A stretch of 64,000 nucleotides of DNA. It comes from Helicobacter muridarum. GTDB lineage: Bacteria; Campylobacterota; Campylobacteria; Campylobacterales; Helicobacteraceae. Below are positions 35,363 to 45,031 of the stretch, in pieces (within the stretch, counting starts at the first letter, position 1; every line of letters begins with the position of its first letter). The notes beneath the pieces were generated by a model that saw only the letters and a program-made list of their open reading frames with translations, did not search any database and was not told the DNA's origin. The DNA is taken from assembly GCF_000765805.2 (NCBI RefSeq), contig NZ_JRPD02000001.1:62001-126000 (forward strand). Reading direction: 5' to 3'. The translations under genes were made by a program, and so were the position numbers.

Positions 35363-36880
35363 TTAGTCTATTTTTGTAAAACTCTCACCTAGTGTCTCTT
35401 CCAAAAGTGCCACTAAATCAATATATTTGATCTGTGAGTTGACAAGTTCTATTTGGGAATCTACAAAGGCATTTTGTTGTGTGATATACTCAAAAAGTGT
35501 TACTTGTTGTGCCTCGTAGCCTAGTCGATTTAGCTCTGCTAAGTATTGCTTTACTTGTGTATTTTTCTCTGCTAAGTTAATATATTCTCTTTGTAAACTT
35601 AGCTCTTGTAGGTATGCCTTTGCTTTGATTGCTATTTGCTTTTTAGTAATAGCCTGTCTTGCTAAAGTGCCTGATTCCAATGACATGTATTTTGCTTTCA
35701 AATAAGATTGCTTTTTTGTAATAGGAAGAGGAACAGATACTTGAAATGCTGGATTATATGATGATAATGAATAATTAACTCCTGCTCCGATTTCTAGAGA
35801 ATCCCAATGATTCCTGCCTTCATATTTACCCATATATTGATGTTGCTTGATTTGTAAATCTAAAATCTCTGTGTAAAGAGAATTTACTAGCTTATCTTCT
35901 AGATTATTTATATTAGTTGATATATAACTGAACTCTAAATCCTTTATGATGATGTCATTTGTGCTTATATTTGTTGTATTGCTATTGTTAGGACTATTAT
36001 TTATGTTACTTGAATCATTATTATCTTGGTTAAATGTGGGCACATTATAACCTTGCAGGGACATTATATTTAACAATGGGTTTCTATCTACTTTATCATC
36101 TGCTTTTTTGACATTAGATGAATTGCTAGCCATATTGTTGATATTTGTTTTTGGTGCATTTGCATTTTGTTTTGCAATTGTGGAATCCTTTTTAGTGTTA
36201 GATTCATTTGAATTAAAATTCGAAATATATGACCTATTGTCTAATCCCAATATTATAAATATTGACTTTTGTAGCTCTAATAGCTCGTTTCTCACTGAAA
36301 TAGTGGCAAGTGTAGAATCAATATATGCAGATTCAAAGCTTACGAAGTCCTTTTGGCTAATGCTCCCGCCATCTAGTCTTTTTTTAGCAATGCTTAATAG
36401 ATTCAAAAAATTCTCTTCTCTTTTTAGATAGTATTTGTATTTTTCCTTTGTTGCTATGTATGTGAGATAGATTCTCTTTAATCCTATAAAATTCACATTG
36501 CGCAAAAGTTTTCTTGTTATGAGATATTCTTGATTCTTACTATTCAAACTCTCTTTTAGCAATGGATTGACCCACCAGAGTTTAGGTTTGATGAGTAATA
36601 TAGCATTAAACTCACCACCTATAGAACCATTCTCGTTTGTGGTATTGCCATCTGTTTGTATAAGTGGATATTGCCAAGCCAGATTTGATTTACCCTCTGC
36701 TAACATGCTCTCAAATTGAGCCTTATTTTCTATTATATCTATTGAGTTTTGTTCTATGGCGTTTACAATATCTTGTATTGTAAACGTTTGCGCTATGCCT
36801 TGTGTAGCTAAAGTCCCTATAAATATCCCATAGCCTAGGATTTTCATGGTATAGATACGAAGAAATCTTAAGATTTCCAA
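35363..36880 (-). CDS. TolC-family outer-membrane channel of the metal efflux operon, with Asn-rich insert
   Basis: A 505-residue TolC-type outer-membrane efflux protein. Long coiled segments (KREENFLNLLSIAKKRLDGGSISQKDFVSFESAYIDS near 155-190; YINLAEKNTQVKQYLAELNRLGYEAQQVTLFEYITQQNAFVDSQIELVNSQIKYIDL near the end) match the helical barrel. A signal peptide ends in GIAQ at about residue 31. The start used is a TTG with a strong AGGAG; an ATG 11 codons later lacks a site. An insert of about 90 Asn/Ser/Asp-rich residues (about 220-310) interrupts the middle. First gene of the efflux operon. Confidence 0.88.
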   Translation of the reverse strand: MEILRFLRIYTMKILGYGIFIGTLATQGIAQTFTIQDIVNAIEQNSIDIIENKAQFESMLAEGKSNLAWQYPLIQTDGNTTNENGSIGGEFNAILLIKPKLWWVNPLLKESLNSKNQEYLITRKLLRNVNFIGLKRIYLTYIATKEKYKYYLKREENFLNLLSIAKKRLDGGSISQKDFVSFESAYIDSTLATISVRNELLELQKSIFIILGLDNRSYISNFNSNESNTKKDSTIAKQNANAPKTNINNMASNSSNVKKADDKVDRNPLLNIMSLQGYNVPTFNQDNNDSSNINNSPNNSNTTNISTNDIIIKDLEFSYISTNINNLEDKLVNSLYTEILDLQIKQHQYMGKYEGRNHWDSLEIGAGVNYSLSSYNPAFQVSVPLPITKKQSYLKAKYMSLESGTLARQAITKKQIAIKAKAYLQELSLQREYINLAEKNTQVKQYLAELNRLGYEAQQVTLFEYITQQNAFVDSQIELVNSQIKYIDLVALLEETLGESFTKID

Positions 36881-36943
36881 CTTTACTCCTTTTAATTCTG
36901 CTTAAGGATTTTATTATATAAACATTAATCTTAACCGATTTTT

Positions 36944-39250
36944 CTAATTAGTATTTATATTGTAGATAAAATCCAAGAATAGACTCCATATATGCGATAT
37001 ATCTTTTTTCAATAAATCACTTTTATCTTTCATTTTCTCGATGAACCAAAAATAAAATATTTCTCTAAGAGGTGTATTTATCCACACTAGTTTTTCAATA
37101 CAACCATGAAGTGCCCATATTCCTAAGATATTCTCTATTGCTTGATATTCATTTGATATAAATGAGCGAAAATTATATATATTTTTGCTACTGTCAATGG
37201 CTATTATATTCCAAAATAAAAATGGTTGTGTTTTTATAATGCTGGAGAATTCTCCTAATGCCTTTAATAGATATAAGTCTTCTCTAATCTTGTTAGGAAT
37301 TTTTACTAGATTGCTAGGATTGATGTATGTGGATTTAGATTCCATAGAATTTTCTATATTTTTGCATTCATTGGAATCTTCATGCTTCAAAGGCTTTTTA
37401 AGACTTTTAATAAGTTTTTGTTTGCTTTGCAGCATAATAGCAAATTGCCTTAATTCTTGCGCCGAGTTTATGATTGCTATTTGTGTTATGCAATCTATTT
37501 GTAGTAGGTTTGCTATCTTTTGCAAACTTTTATAGCTTGCCTCTTTTGTTTCTATCTCGTTAGCAAAAATATTTATTAAACAATAACTCTTCTCCACACC
37601 AAGCTCTAAGCAAAAGCTCCTAGTTCCAAGCTCTTCTTGAAGTAGTGAGATAATTTCTTCTTTATTAGATTCATTAAGTATTATATTTTTTGGAATCTCT
37701 TTTGAGATAGATAAACCACTTTTTATTACTATGTAGTAAAAACACTCATCATAATAGCTTATGAAATGTTTTTGTGCTATTTTACTAGCTAGAATTGTGA
37801 TTGGGTATTTGATTTGATTGTCATTTTGCAAACTTTGTGATGTAAAATATGTATTATTCTTGCCTCGTGCAAAAATCTTCCAAGTCTCTGTATCAACGAT
37901 ATATGGTTCAAATGCACAAGCAACATTTATCTTACTATTTATTGGACTAAACGATACTAAGTAGCCTATGTATATCTTGCTTATATAATCGTTCCTTTGC
38001 ATACTTTCAAACTCTTTTTGCAGTAAATCCCTATTCTTCCTATAATTTGGATTCATAAAATGTTTATTAGCAATGCTTACTTCATGGAATCCGCTTTTAT
38101 CAAGCTCTAAAGCGCGAAGAAATCCTCCTTTTTCTACTTTTGCCTCTAAGACATAATTCCTATCATATAAGTTTGCAGGTAAATCCTCTCTGTTTCTATG
38201 CCCAAAGACTTGGTATTGATTCTTATTTGTGTTTGACGCAAATGATTTTGCAATATTTAAGGTTTGCATATATGTGCCTGTGCCATAAATAAACTCTGAT
38301 GCGCTAATTATTGCCAGCTTATCTGGAATATTTGGTAATCCTCCATGTGTGCAAAGGATATATTTATCATGGAACTTATAGTATAGGTTTGGCTTTAGTG
38401 TTAGGCATAAATTCTTCACAATCTCCTTTGGTATGCCGTGCTTTTCTATCTGGGTTTGTGTATTTAATCGAAATTCTCTAGAGCTAGATTCCCTATTATG
38501 CACCCAATTCCAAAGATGACGCTCGTGATTGCCCTCTAATATACAAACATTATGATTATTCATAATTTTAATTAAAAAATTCAAGACTTCATGGTTTTGT
38601 AGCCCTCTGTCAATATAATCACCAAGGAAGATATAAAAGCAATCATCTCTTATATTGCCTAGATATTCTTTTAGCACTGAAAAGCTACCATGAATATCTC
38701 CTATGTGATAAATCCTTTTGTATTTGCTTAAATCCTTTGGTTTTGTTGCTAGGAGAGAGTTAATATCATCTGGTTTTATTGTTTCGTAGGGTATTGGAAT
38801 CTTTGTATTTAATAGCTTATCATAAAGACTTAGAATCTCTTCATCTGTATAGTGATAGTATTCTAAGGGATTTTGTAGTTTCATTTCCTTATTCCTGGCT
38901 TTAATCTCGCTTAAAGGGACATGGCTAAAATCCACTATAATTATTTTATATCGATGAGCTTTTGCTAATTGTTGATAGTTGCTAAAGAAAGATTGAGTTA
39001 TATGTAGATTTTCAATTATTGTAAAGTCGCCGTTTTCCATGCGCCATTTAAGTAATTCAAATATCATATTAGATTGGATTCTTTGATGTGGATAGTGGAA
39101 ATAATATCTACCTGATATATCTAATCTTGGAGATTGGGCTGCGTTTGATATTTTTTTGAAATCTATTGTATAGTGATGTAGATTATGCTTTTTTATCCAT
39201 GTGGTTTTTCCACAAAGAGGCATGCCCCTAGTTAATAGTAAGTATCTCAA
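36944..39250 (-). CDS. Polynucleotide kinase-phosphatase-like protein (Pnkp-type domain order)
   Basis: A 768-residue protein with the domain order of bacterial Pnkp RNA-repair enzymes. A kinase domain carries P-loop GMPLCGKT (9-16), Asp30, and RNKEM (119-123) as a lid. A calcineurin-type phosphatase follows with GDIHG (184-188), GDYIDRG (210-216), GNHE (240-243), THGG (301-304) and FGHR near 350. The C-terminal 380 residues stand where Clostridium thermocellum Pnkp has an RNA ligase, but no KxxG adenylation motif was found, so that part is divergent or different. Expected activity is 5' phosphorylation and 3' end healing of broken RNA. No Hen1 methyltransferase is adjacent. The start is TTG with GGAG about 8 bases upstream. 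Confidence 0.78.
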   Translation of the reverse strand: MRYLLLTRGMPLCGKTTWIKKHNLHHYTIDFKKISNAAQSPRLDISGRYYFHYPHQRIQSNMIFELLKWRMENGDFTIIENLHITQSFFSNYQQLAKAHRYKIIIVDFSHVPLSEIKARNKEMKLQNPLEYYHYTDEEILSLYDKLLNTKIPIPYETIKPDDINSLLATKPKDLSKYKRIYHIGDIHGSFSVLKEYLGNIRDDCFYIFLGDYIDRGLQNHEVLNFLIKIMNNHNVCILEGNHERHLWNWVHNRESSSREFRLNTQTQIEKHGIPKEIVKNLCLTLKPNLYYKFHDKYILCTHGGLPNIPDKLAIISASEFIYGTGTYMQTLNIAKSFASNTNKNQYQVFGHRNREDLPANLYDRNYVLEAKVEKGGFLRALELDKSGFHEVSIANKHFMNPNYRKNRDLLQKEFESMQRNDYISKIYIGYLVSFSPINSKINVACAFEPYIVDTETWKIFARGKNNTYFTSQSLQNDNQIKYPITILASKIAQKHFISYYDECFYYIVIKSGLSISKEIPKNIILNESNKEEIISLLQEELGTRSFCLELGVEKSYCLINIFANEIETKEASYKSLQKIANLLQIDCITQIAIINSAQELRQFAIMLQSKQKLIKSLKKPLKHEDSNECKNIENSMESKSTYINPSNLVKIPNKIREDLYLLKALGEFSSIIKTQPFLFWNIIAIDSSKNIYNFRSFISNEYQAIENILGIWALHGCIEKLVWINTPLREIFYFWFIEKMKDKSDLLKKDISHIWSLFLDFIYNINTN

Positions 39251-39304
39251 ATCCCACTCCTTAATAAATGCTCAATTACTGTAATTATTCTATCAGATTT
39301 TGGA

Positions 39305-39310
39305 TATAAT
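39305..39310 (+). promoter_or_regulatory. Putative -10 element for gapA
   Basis: TATAAT, 27 bases before the gapA ATG in the divergent gap with the Pnkp-like gene. A leader of about 20 bases would follow. Confidence 0.5.
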
Positions 39311-39337
39311 GCCCCAATCTTTAGCTTGGAAGCGTAT

Positions 39338-40369
39338 ATGACATTAGGAATTAATGGCTTAGGGAGAATGGGTCGGACGATTTTACGTTTAGCATTGCAA
39401 AGAGGACATACAATTAAAATTCTTAACGACATTGCAAAGTGGGAGATTCTATGTTATTTAATAAACTTTGATAGCTCACATGGTGTCTTAGACAATCAAT
39501 ACGAATTTTTATTAGAGAGTAATGATTGTGCATTGCATATCATGCCTAAGCACAAAAATACCAATAGCACTAATAAAGCTATAGGGCAATATATACATCT
39601 AAGTAATGAGCCTAGCCCAGAAAGTATAAAATGTGATGTAGATGTTATGATAGAATCTAGTGGTAAGTTTTTAGATTCTAATTCTCTCTCTTGCTATCTT
39701 CACAATGGAGCAAAGAAAGTTATTTTGTCTGCTCCGTCAAAAGATTGTATACCAACATTTGTGTTAGGTGTAAATTCTAGCGAGTATAGTGGACAAAAAA
39801 TTATTTCTAATGCCTCTTGCACTACTAACTGTATAGCTCCAATATGTCATATCTTAGATATGCACTATGGTATAGATAAGGCTTTAATGACTACAGTGCA
39901 TAGCTATACAAATGATCAAAGCCTACTAGATAATGCGCATAGATATGATAAGAGACGCTCTCGTTCTGCACCAAATAATATTATTCCAACAAGCACAGGT
40001 GCTGCTATTGGGTTAAAAAGTGTTTTGCCTAATATGGCGGATAAGATTCATGGTCAAAGTCTAAGAGTTCCTGTAGCTGATGTGTCTATGGCTGATTTAT
40101 CTTTTTATATGAGCAAAGAAGTAAGACTTGATGATATACATAAACTTTTGGAATCTTATGCTATGGATTCTATGATGGGAATCCTTAGTATTGATACAAA
40201 ACATAGAGTAAGCAGTGATTTTATAGGTAGCTCTTATAGTAGTATAGTGGCAAAAGATTTAAGCATACAAGTTGGCAAGCTTGTAAAAATTATGTCATGG
40301 TATGATAATGAGAGTGGCTATGCTAATAGAATCTTAGATATGGCAGAGTTTATTCACAACTTTGGCTAA
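39338..40369 (+). CDS. gapA: Glyceraldehyde-3-phosphate dehydrogenase, type I
   Basis: A 343-residue NAD(P)-dependent glycolytic/gluconeogenic dehydrogenase. The Rossmann start is INGLGRMGR (5-13; most members have GFGRIGR). Asp31 at the end of the second strand favours NAD. Cys161 in SNASCTTNC is the nucleophile and His188 in TTVHSYT the base; RRSRSAPNNIIPTSTGAA binds phosphate. The ATG at 39338 has GGAAG; a TTG four codons upstream is less likely. The DUF268 gene follows after 38 bases. Confidence 0.94.
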   Translation: MTLGINGLGRMGRTILRLALQRGHTIKILNDIAKWEILCYLINFDSSHGVLDNQYEFLLESNDCALHIMPKHKNTNSTNKAIGQYIHLSNEPSPESIKCDVDVMIESSGKFLDSNSLSCYLHNGAKKVILSAPSKDCIPTFVLGVNSSEYSGQKIISNASCTTNCIAPICHILDMHYGIDKALMTTVHSYTNDQSLLDNAHRYDKRRSRSAPNNIIPTSTGAAIGLKSVLPNMADKIHGQSLRVPVADVSMADLSFYMSKEVRLDDIHKLLESYAMDSMMGILSIDTKHRVSSDFIGSSYSSIVAKDLSIQVGKLVKIMSWYDNESGYANRILDMAEFIHNFG

Positions 40370-40407
40370 TTGATTTAAGAAACTTATAAGGATTAATCAT
40401 AGAGGCG

Positions 40408-41300
40408 ATGAAAAATAAGATTATTAGAGAAATCAAAAGACCTTTTAGGCAGCTAATTACCAAATGTGGGTTTGGAAAACCTACACGCATGAGCGATAAC
40501 GAAATAAACCATGATAAAGAACTTTATACAAAGCTGAATAATGATCCTAGATTTGAAATACGAAGCGAATATGAATGGATCTGCAGAGATGATAAATATG
40601 CAGAGAATGGCAGCATAATGGATAGTTCGTATTTTATTCAAGATATTTGGGGAGCTAGAAAAGTTTTCTTAAACAAGCCTAAGATACATTATGATGTAGG
40701 TTCGCTTGTTGTAGGTTTTATAGCTCATTTATTGAGTATGAATCAAAGAGTGGTTCTAATTGATGTTAGAGCTATGAATAATGATTTTGATACTGATTTT
40801 ATCAATAATTATAGACATGGCTTGTCTAATACAGGGGGGGGGGGGGTATTAGCTATATCCAATCAGATGCCACCCACTTAAATAATCTAGCTAGCAATAG
40901 TATAGAATCAATCTCTGCGCTATGCAGTGTTGAGCATTTTGGCTTAGGTAGATATGGAGATCCAATAAATCCTAGCGCATGGAAAGATGCTTTGCTCTCA
41001 TTCCAAAGAGTTTTACAGCCAAATGGAAGGTTATACTTTAGTGTGCCTGTTAGCAAAACCAATAAGCTATGCTTTAATGCACATAGAGTTTTTCATCCCC
41101 AAACCATTATAGAAGTTCTTGATTACATGCAAGTCCTTGAAGTTAGCTTTATTAAAGGATTTGATACACAAGTTTATATGGAGTATAGAGATGGAGAACT
41201 TTTTGTTTATGATTCTATCTTTGATTCATTGTCGGATAAAAGTAAAGATTATGTTGTAGGTTTATTTGAGTTCCGTAAAAAGCCTAGCATTTTGCAGTAA
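40408..41300 (+). CDS. DUF268 methyltransferase-like protein, phase-variable, out of frame here
   Basis: Two frames joined by a G tract encode one DUF268 protein. The 5' frame (40408-40881) has YFIQDIWGARKVF and HYDVGSLVVGFIAHLL, then VVLIDVRAM. It leaves frame at the tract and stops after 17 more codons. The 3' frame resumes directly after the tract with SYIQSDATHLNNLASNSIESIS, VEHFGLGRYGDPINP, RVLQPNGRLYFSVP and FNAHRVF, the DUF268 hallmark run, ending at 41300. With 14 or 11 G the two join into about 297 residues. The fold looks like a class I methyltransferase, and such genes often sit in surface-polysaccharide loci. GAGG precedes the ATG. Substrate unknown. Confidence 0.88.
40834..40846 (+). 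repeat. Homopolymeric G13 tract in the DUF268 gene
   Basis: Thirteen consecutive G within the coding region. At 13 the gene is out of frame; a length of 11 or 14 gives one continuous DUF268 protein. Slipped-strand length change is the expected switch. Confidence 0.93.
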
Positions 41301-41679
41301 ATAGAGGTAGATTTATTTTCTTGTATTTTTTAGTATTGCCAATTAATTTTTAGTTTAGATTCTTATTTTGCTATTTTATAGTTATTAAGTATTTATTACC
41401 CTCTCCTCCTAAAGTTAAGAAAGCTCTCACCTCTTAAATAAGAGATAAATTATTTAGCACCTTTTAGCAGCTTGTATTCTTAGGTAAAATTTAGCGCAAT
41501 ATTGTTAGAGTCTTTTGAGTTAGGAATTAGCTTACTTTTGATTCTAAACAAAAAGCCTTGTTAGTAGCTAAGATTGCTCTGCTTTAGCCTGTTACTTTCA
41601 CATTTAAGTAGTTGTGATTCACAAAAGCAGAATTAGACTCTTAATAAAGTTAATTTTTGAAACTACAGAGAGCTAAAAA
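41301..41679. other. Gene-free convergent gap between the DUF268 gene and pflA
   Basis: This stretch of 379 bases is AT-rich and lies between two stops. A short inverted repeat (CTCTTA with TAAGAG, about 41432-41445) is present but lacks a T run. No open frame with a ribosome site, tRNA or long repeat was seen. Confidence 0.6.
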
Positions 41680-44130
41680 CTATTCAAAGTTATTATGTAA
41701 GCCCATTGCATTATTGCACAATGTTCCCCAAGTTGTGGTATTGCCTAACTCTAAGCAATCATTTAAGGCTTGTTTGCTTTTATCCATTTGCTTTAGTGAA
41801 TAATTGACATTTGCTATCTTATAGAATCTTTGTTGCCTATCATCTGTATTTAGTTTAAATTTACCAAGCCATTCTAATTGATTCAATGCCTCTTCATATT
41901 TATTTTCATCAATCAGTCCATTTATGTATATGAAATTTACATAAGGGCTATAATCATATTGCTTTAGTGATTTCTGTAGCCTTATGATAACATTTGCTTC
42001 ATGTCTTAGTGCTAATTTATCTTTATTGTTTTGAGCATTATTTAATAGGGCGAAGTGCATTGGTAGAAGCCTATTATCATTAGGAAACCAAGAATCAATT
42101 TTTGCACTTAAGCTTATAGCATCATTTTTTGTTCTATCATCATCAAATAAAACGTCAAACATTTTGAAAGCTATGTCATAATATTTCCTCTGTCCCATTG
42201 CAAAGGCTAAATCCATTACATCTCTTGAAGCTTTTAAAGCCTCATTATCCCTGCCTAGTGCAAATAGAGTATTTGCTTGTAAGTAAAGCCATTTAAGCTC
42301 ATTTTCTCCATCTTTAATATGTTTATGCAGCCCTGAGAATAGCTCATCTGCCTTTTTGTAGTTAGCTTGATTATATAGGCATTCAAACACATCAAGACTA
42401 TCTTTTACTGTTAGACTTACTTTATTTGCATTACTTAGGAGACCGGCTATACCATTGCAACTATGATTCTCCAGATATATGAGAACTTGATTATCTATTG
42501 CTTGCTGCAATATTTCAGAATCGCTAGGTAAATCATCTTTCATTGCTATTACTTTTAGGTATTCTTTATTTTCTAGGAAAAGTTTAGCCTTTAGTTCCAT
42601 AGCCCTCTTGGCATTTTCTGTATTTGGATATGTAGCAATTATGTGATCATATCGTTTTATTTTTTCATCATAACTGCCACTTATATCAAATAATAATGAA
42701 TCATCTCTAGCCCTTATTGCATCAGCCAACTTGTGGTTTGGATGATAATGCAAGAATTCTACGTTTAACTTATGCGATTTATCAAATTCTCCTGCATGCA
42801 TTGCAAATTCAGATGCTTTCATAAGTAACCATGAGTGTTGCTCACTATCAATAGGTACATTTCCACTTAGATATTCAGCAATGGTAGCTGCTAGTGAAAA
42901 ACGTTGTTTATCCTCTAGCTCTTGTAAAATATCTATACTGTCTTCCATATCTATTAGAAAATATGCAGGAAAAACTTTAAAAACTTTTAAAAATAGATCA
43001 TTTGCATGATCGAAGTCATCATTTCTAATACTAAATCTAGCCCAAGATATAGCGATCTCAGCTGCAGATTCTAAATCCTTTGCTTGTTGATATGCTTCTC
43101 TATAAATGAGAGGTGCTCTTTTTATGTCTGCCTTTGATGTTAGGGAATTTGCGATTTGCATTTTTGATAGTGGCGCATATCTTGATGTTTCATGTTCCTC
43201 TGCTACGCGATTAAAATAATAAAGAGAATCTTTTACTCTATTTTCACTTAAATATGATTTACCTAGTATATACATTACTTCTGGCGCATTATCATCGCTA
43301 GCATAAGCTTTAACCCATTGTGTGCCTCTGTCTATAATTACCTTATTTGTTTCGTTATCGCCTTTGGCCTTGTCTAATGCTACTATGGCATAGTATATAA
43401 GATCCTTTGCAAAGATGGTATCAGGGTATTCTGTAAGAGTTTCGGAAATCTTTTTTAATGCTGTAACATATTCCTTATTCTTAATGTCATCTTTAATCTC
43501 CATAAATGCATCTAAGTCTTTGCCTGCATTGTATTCTAATGGCTTGCGATTTATGTCTAGCTCGCTTATAGTTGGAGTGGAAGTTTTTGGAATTGATATT
43601 GGGAAGTTTATTGAATATCTATTCCCCATGTTTTCGTTTGGATTAATAAATGGAAGCTTATTTGTATAGGCTACAATTTGATAGCTTTTTGATAGGGCTT
43701 TTCTGGTTACTGGTATTGGTTTTTCATTTTTTAAATCACTAAATACAGAAAATAATTTTAGTTTTGAATTGTTGTTAGGGTATATATTAACAACCATATA
43801 TCGCTTAGGGGCTTCATTTGGATTATCTGGATTTGGTAATTCTTTCATTTCATAGCTAAACGAAATCATAGAGCTTTTTGTGGGATTAAATCCGCTTTGT
43901 GGAATTCCTTCAATCTTGCATGAAATATGCTCCACAATACCAGTTATATTTACTTTCTGCTCGCATGTGAATGGGTATGAATTGCGAAGGTTTAGTATGG
44001 CAAATGGTTGTTGATTCTCCTTACCATGATTTAATTTTACTTCAAGGGCATTAGCAGTTTTTATAAATGCCATAAATAGAACATATAAAAGCATATAGAA
44101 TCTTACTTGATGTAACAAGCCCAATGTCAT
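41680..44130 (-). CDS. pflA: Flagellar motor accessory protein PflA (TPR-rich, periplasmic)
   Basis: An 816-residue protein with a signal peptide (LLYVLFMAFIKTANA, cleavage near residue 28) and a beta-rich N-terminal region beginning LEVKLNHGKENQQPFAILNLRN with two Cys. A long helical solenoid of TPR-like repeats follows from about residue 190 to the end (for example APEVMYILGKSYLSENRVKDSLYYFNRVAEEH). Length, signal and start of the mature region fit PflA, which with PflB forms the periplasmic scaffold that widens the Campylobacterota motor. A generic TPR lipoprotein-like assembly factor is the alternative. It converges on the DUF268 gene and diverges from fabG. Confidence 0.78.
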   Translation of the reverse strand: MTLGLLHQVRFYMLLYVLFMAFIKTANALEVKLNHGKENQQPFAILNLRNSYPFTCEQKVNITGIVEHISCKIEGIPQSGFNPTKSSMISFSYEMKELPNPDNPNEAPKRYMVVNIYPNNNSKLKLFSVFSDLKNEKPIPVTRKALSKSYQIVAYTNKLPFINPNENMGNRYSINFPISIPKTSTPTISELDINRKPLEYNAGKDLDAFMEIKDDIKNKEYVTALKKISETLTEYPDTIFAKDLIYYAIVALDKAKGDNETNKVIIDRGTQWVKAYASDDNAPEVMYILGKSYLSENRVKDSLYYFNRVAEEHETSRYAPLSKMQIANSLTSKADIKRAPLIYREAYQQAKDLESAAEIAISWARFSIRNDDFDHANDLFLKVFKVFPAYFLIDMEDSIDILQELEDKQRFSLAATIAEYLSGNVPIDSEQHSWLLMKASEFAMHAGEFDKSHKLNVEFLHYHPNHKLADAIRARDDSLLFDISGSYDEKIKRYDHIIATYPNTENAKRAMELKAKLFLENKEYLKVIAMKDDLPSDSEILQQAIDNQVLIYLENHSCNGIAGLLSNANKVSLTVKDSLDVFECLYNQANYKKADELFSGLHKHIKDGENELKWLYLQANTLFALGRDNEALKASRDVMDLAFAMGQRKYYDIAFKMFDVLFDDDRTKNDAISLSAKIDSWFPNDNRLLPMHFALLNNAQNNKDKLALRHEANVIIRLQKSLKQYDYSPYVNFIYINGLIDENKYEEALNQLEWLGKFKLNTDDRQQRFYKIANVNYSLKQMDKSKQALNDCLELGNTTTWGTLCNNAMGLHNNFE

Positions 44131-44251
44131 ATCCCCCGAATTCTTACATAATGTTTAGCTGCTTTGCATTATACGATAAAACTATGTCATTTAGGCTAAA
44201 ATCTGTTTTTTAGGCTATACTAATACTTTATTTAGTTTCGTAGGAGAAATG

Positions 44252-44995
44252 ATGAGATTTAGTGGGAAAAATGTTTTGATTACAGGTTCTAGTAGAGGGA
44301 TTGGAGCACAAATAGCACGTGTATTAGCAAGTCATAATATTAAGGTCTGGATCAATTATAAAAGCAATGCAAATCTTGCTAATGATTTACAAGAAGAGAT
44401 TCTATCAAAAGGTGGAAATGCTGCTGTAATTGGCTTTGATGCAAGTGATGAAGTAGCCTTTAGAGAAGCATTGGAGCTAATTAAGGAAAGCGATGGAGAG
44501 TTTTCATATCTGGTAAATAACGCAGGTATTACTAATGATAAATTAGCATTGCGCATGAGTGTGGATGATTTCATGCAAGTTGTTGATGCAAATTTAAAAT
44601 CTTGTTTTATTGGTTGCAAGGAGGCATTTAGGATTATGAGTAAGCAAAAAATGGGCAGTGTAGTAAATATATCATCAATCATTGGGGAAAAGGGCAATGC
44701 TGGACAAACAAATTATGCTGCTAGCAAGGGAGGCATTATTGCTATGACAAAGAGTTTTGCTTTAGAGTCTGCAAGTCGGAATGTAAGATATAATGTTATT
44801 ACTCCGGGATTTATAGATACTGAAATGACAAGTAGGCTTAATCAAGATGTGATGGATATCTATCTTAAGAATATTCCTTTAGCAAGATTTGGGAAGCCAG
44901 AGGAAGTAGCAAATACGGTAGCATTCTTACTTAGTGATTATTCAAGCTATATTACAGGAGAAGTTTTAAGAGTTAATGGCGGATTATATATGTAG
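44252..44995 (+). CDS. fabG: 3-oxoacyl-ACP reductase FabG
   Basis: A 247-residue short-chain dehydrogenase that reduces 3-oxoacyl-ACP with NADPH in fatty-acid elongation. TGSSRGIGAQIA (11-22), NNAGIT (89-94) and the Ser141-Tyr155-Lys159 catalytic set in NISSIIGEKGNAGQTNYAASKGG are present. The C-terminal RFGKPEEVANTVAFLLSDYSSYITGEVLRVNGGLYM is typical of FabG. Two consecutive ATG codons follow AGGAG; the second has the better spacing. It is 36 bases upstream of mqnD. Other SDR roles are possible, but this C-terminus favours FabG. Confidence 0.9.
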   Translation: MRFSGKNVLITGSSRGIGAQIARVLASHNIKVWINYKSNANLANDLQEEILSKGGNAAVIGFDASDEVAFREALELIKESDGEFSYLVNNAGITNDKLALRMSVDDFMQVVDANLKSCFIGCKEAFRIMSKQKMGSVVNISSIIGEKGNAGQTNYAASKGGIIAMTKSFALESASRNVRYNVITPGFIDTEMTSRLNQDVMDIYLKNIPLARFGKPEEVANTVAFLLSDYSSYITGEVLRVNGGLYM

Positions 44996-45031
44996 AAGTT
45001 ATGAAATCTACAAGCATTATTAAGGAAGAGT

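Noticed and set aside
36944-38090. A true RNA ligase domain at the C-terminus of the Pnkp-like protein
   Set aside because: No KxxG-type motif I or matching downstream motifs could be found by reading; the region is left unassigned.
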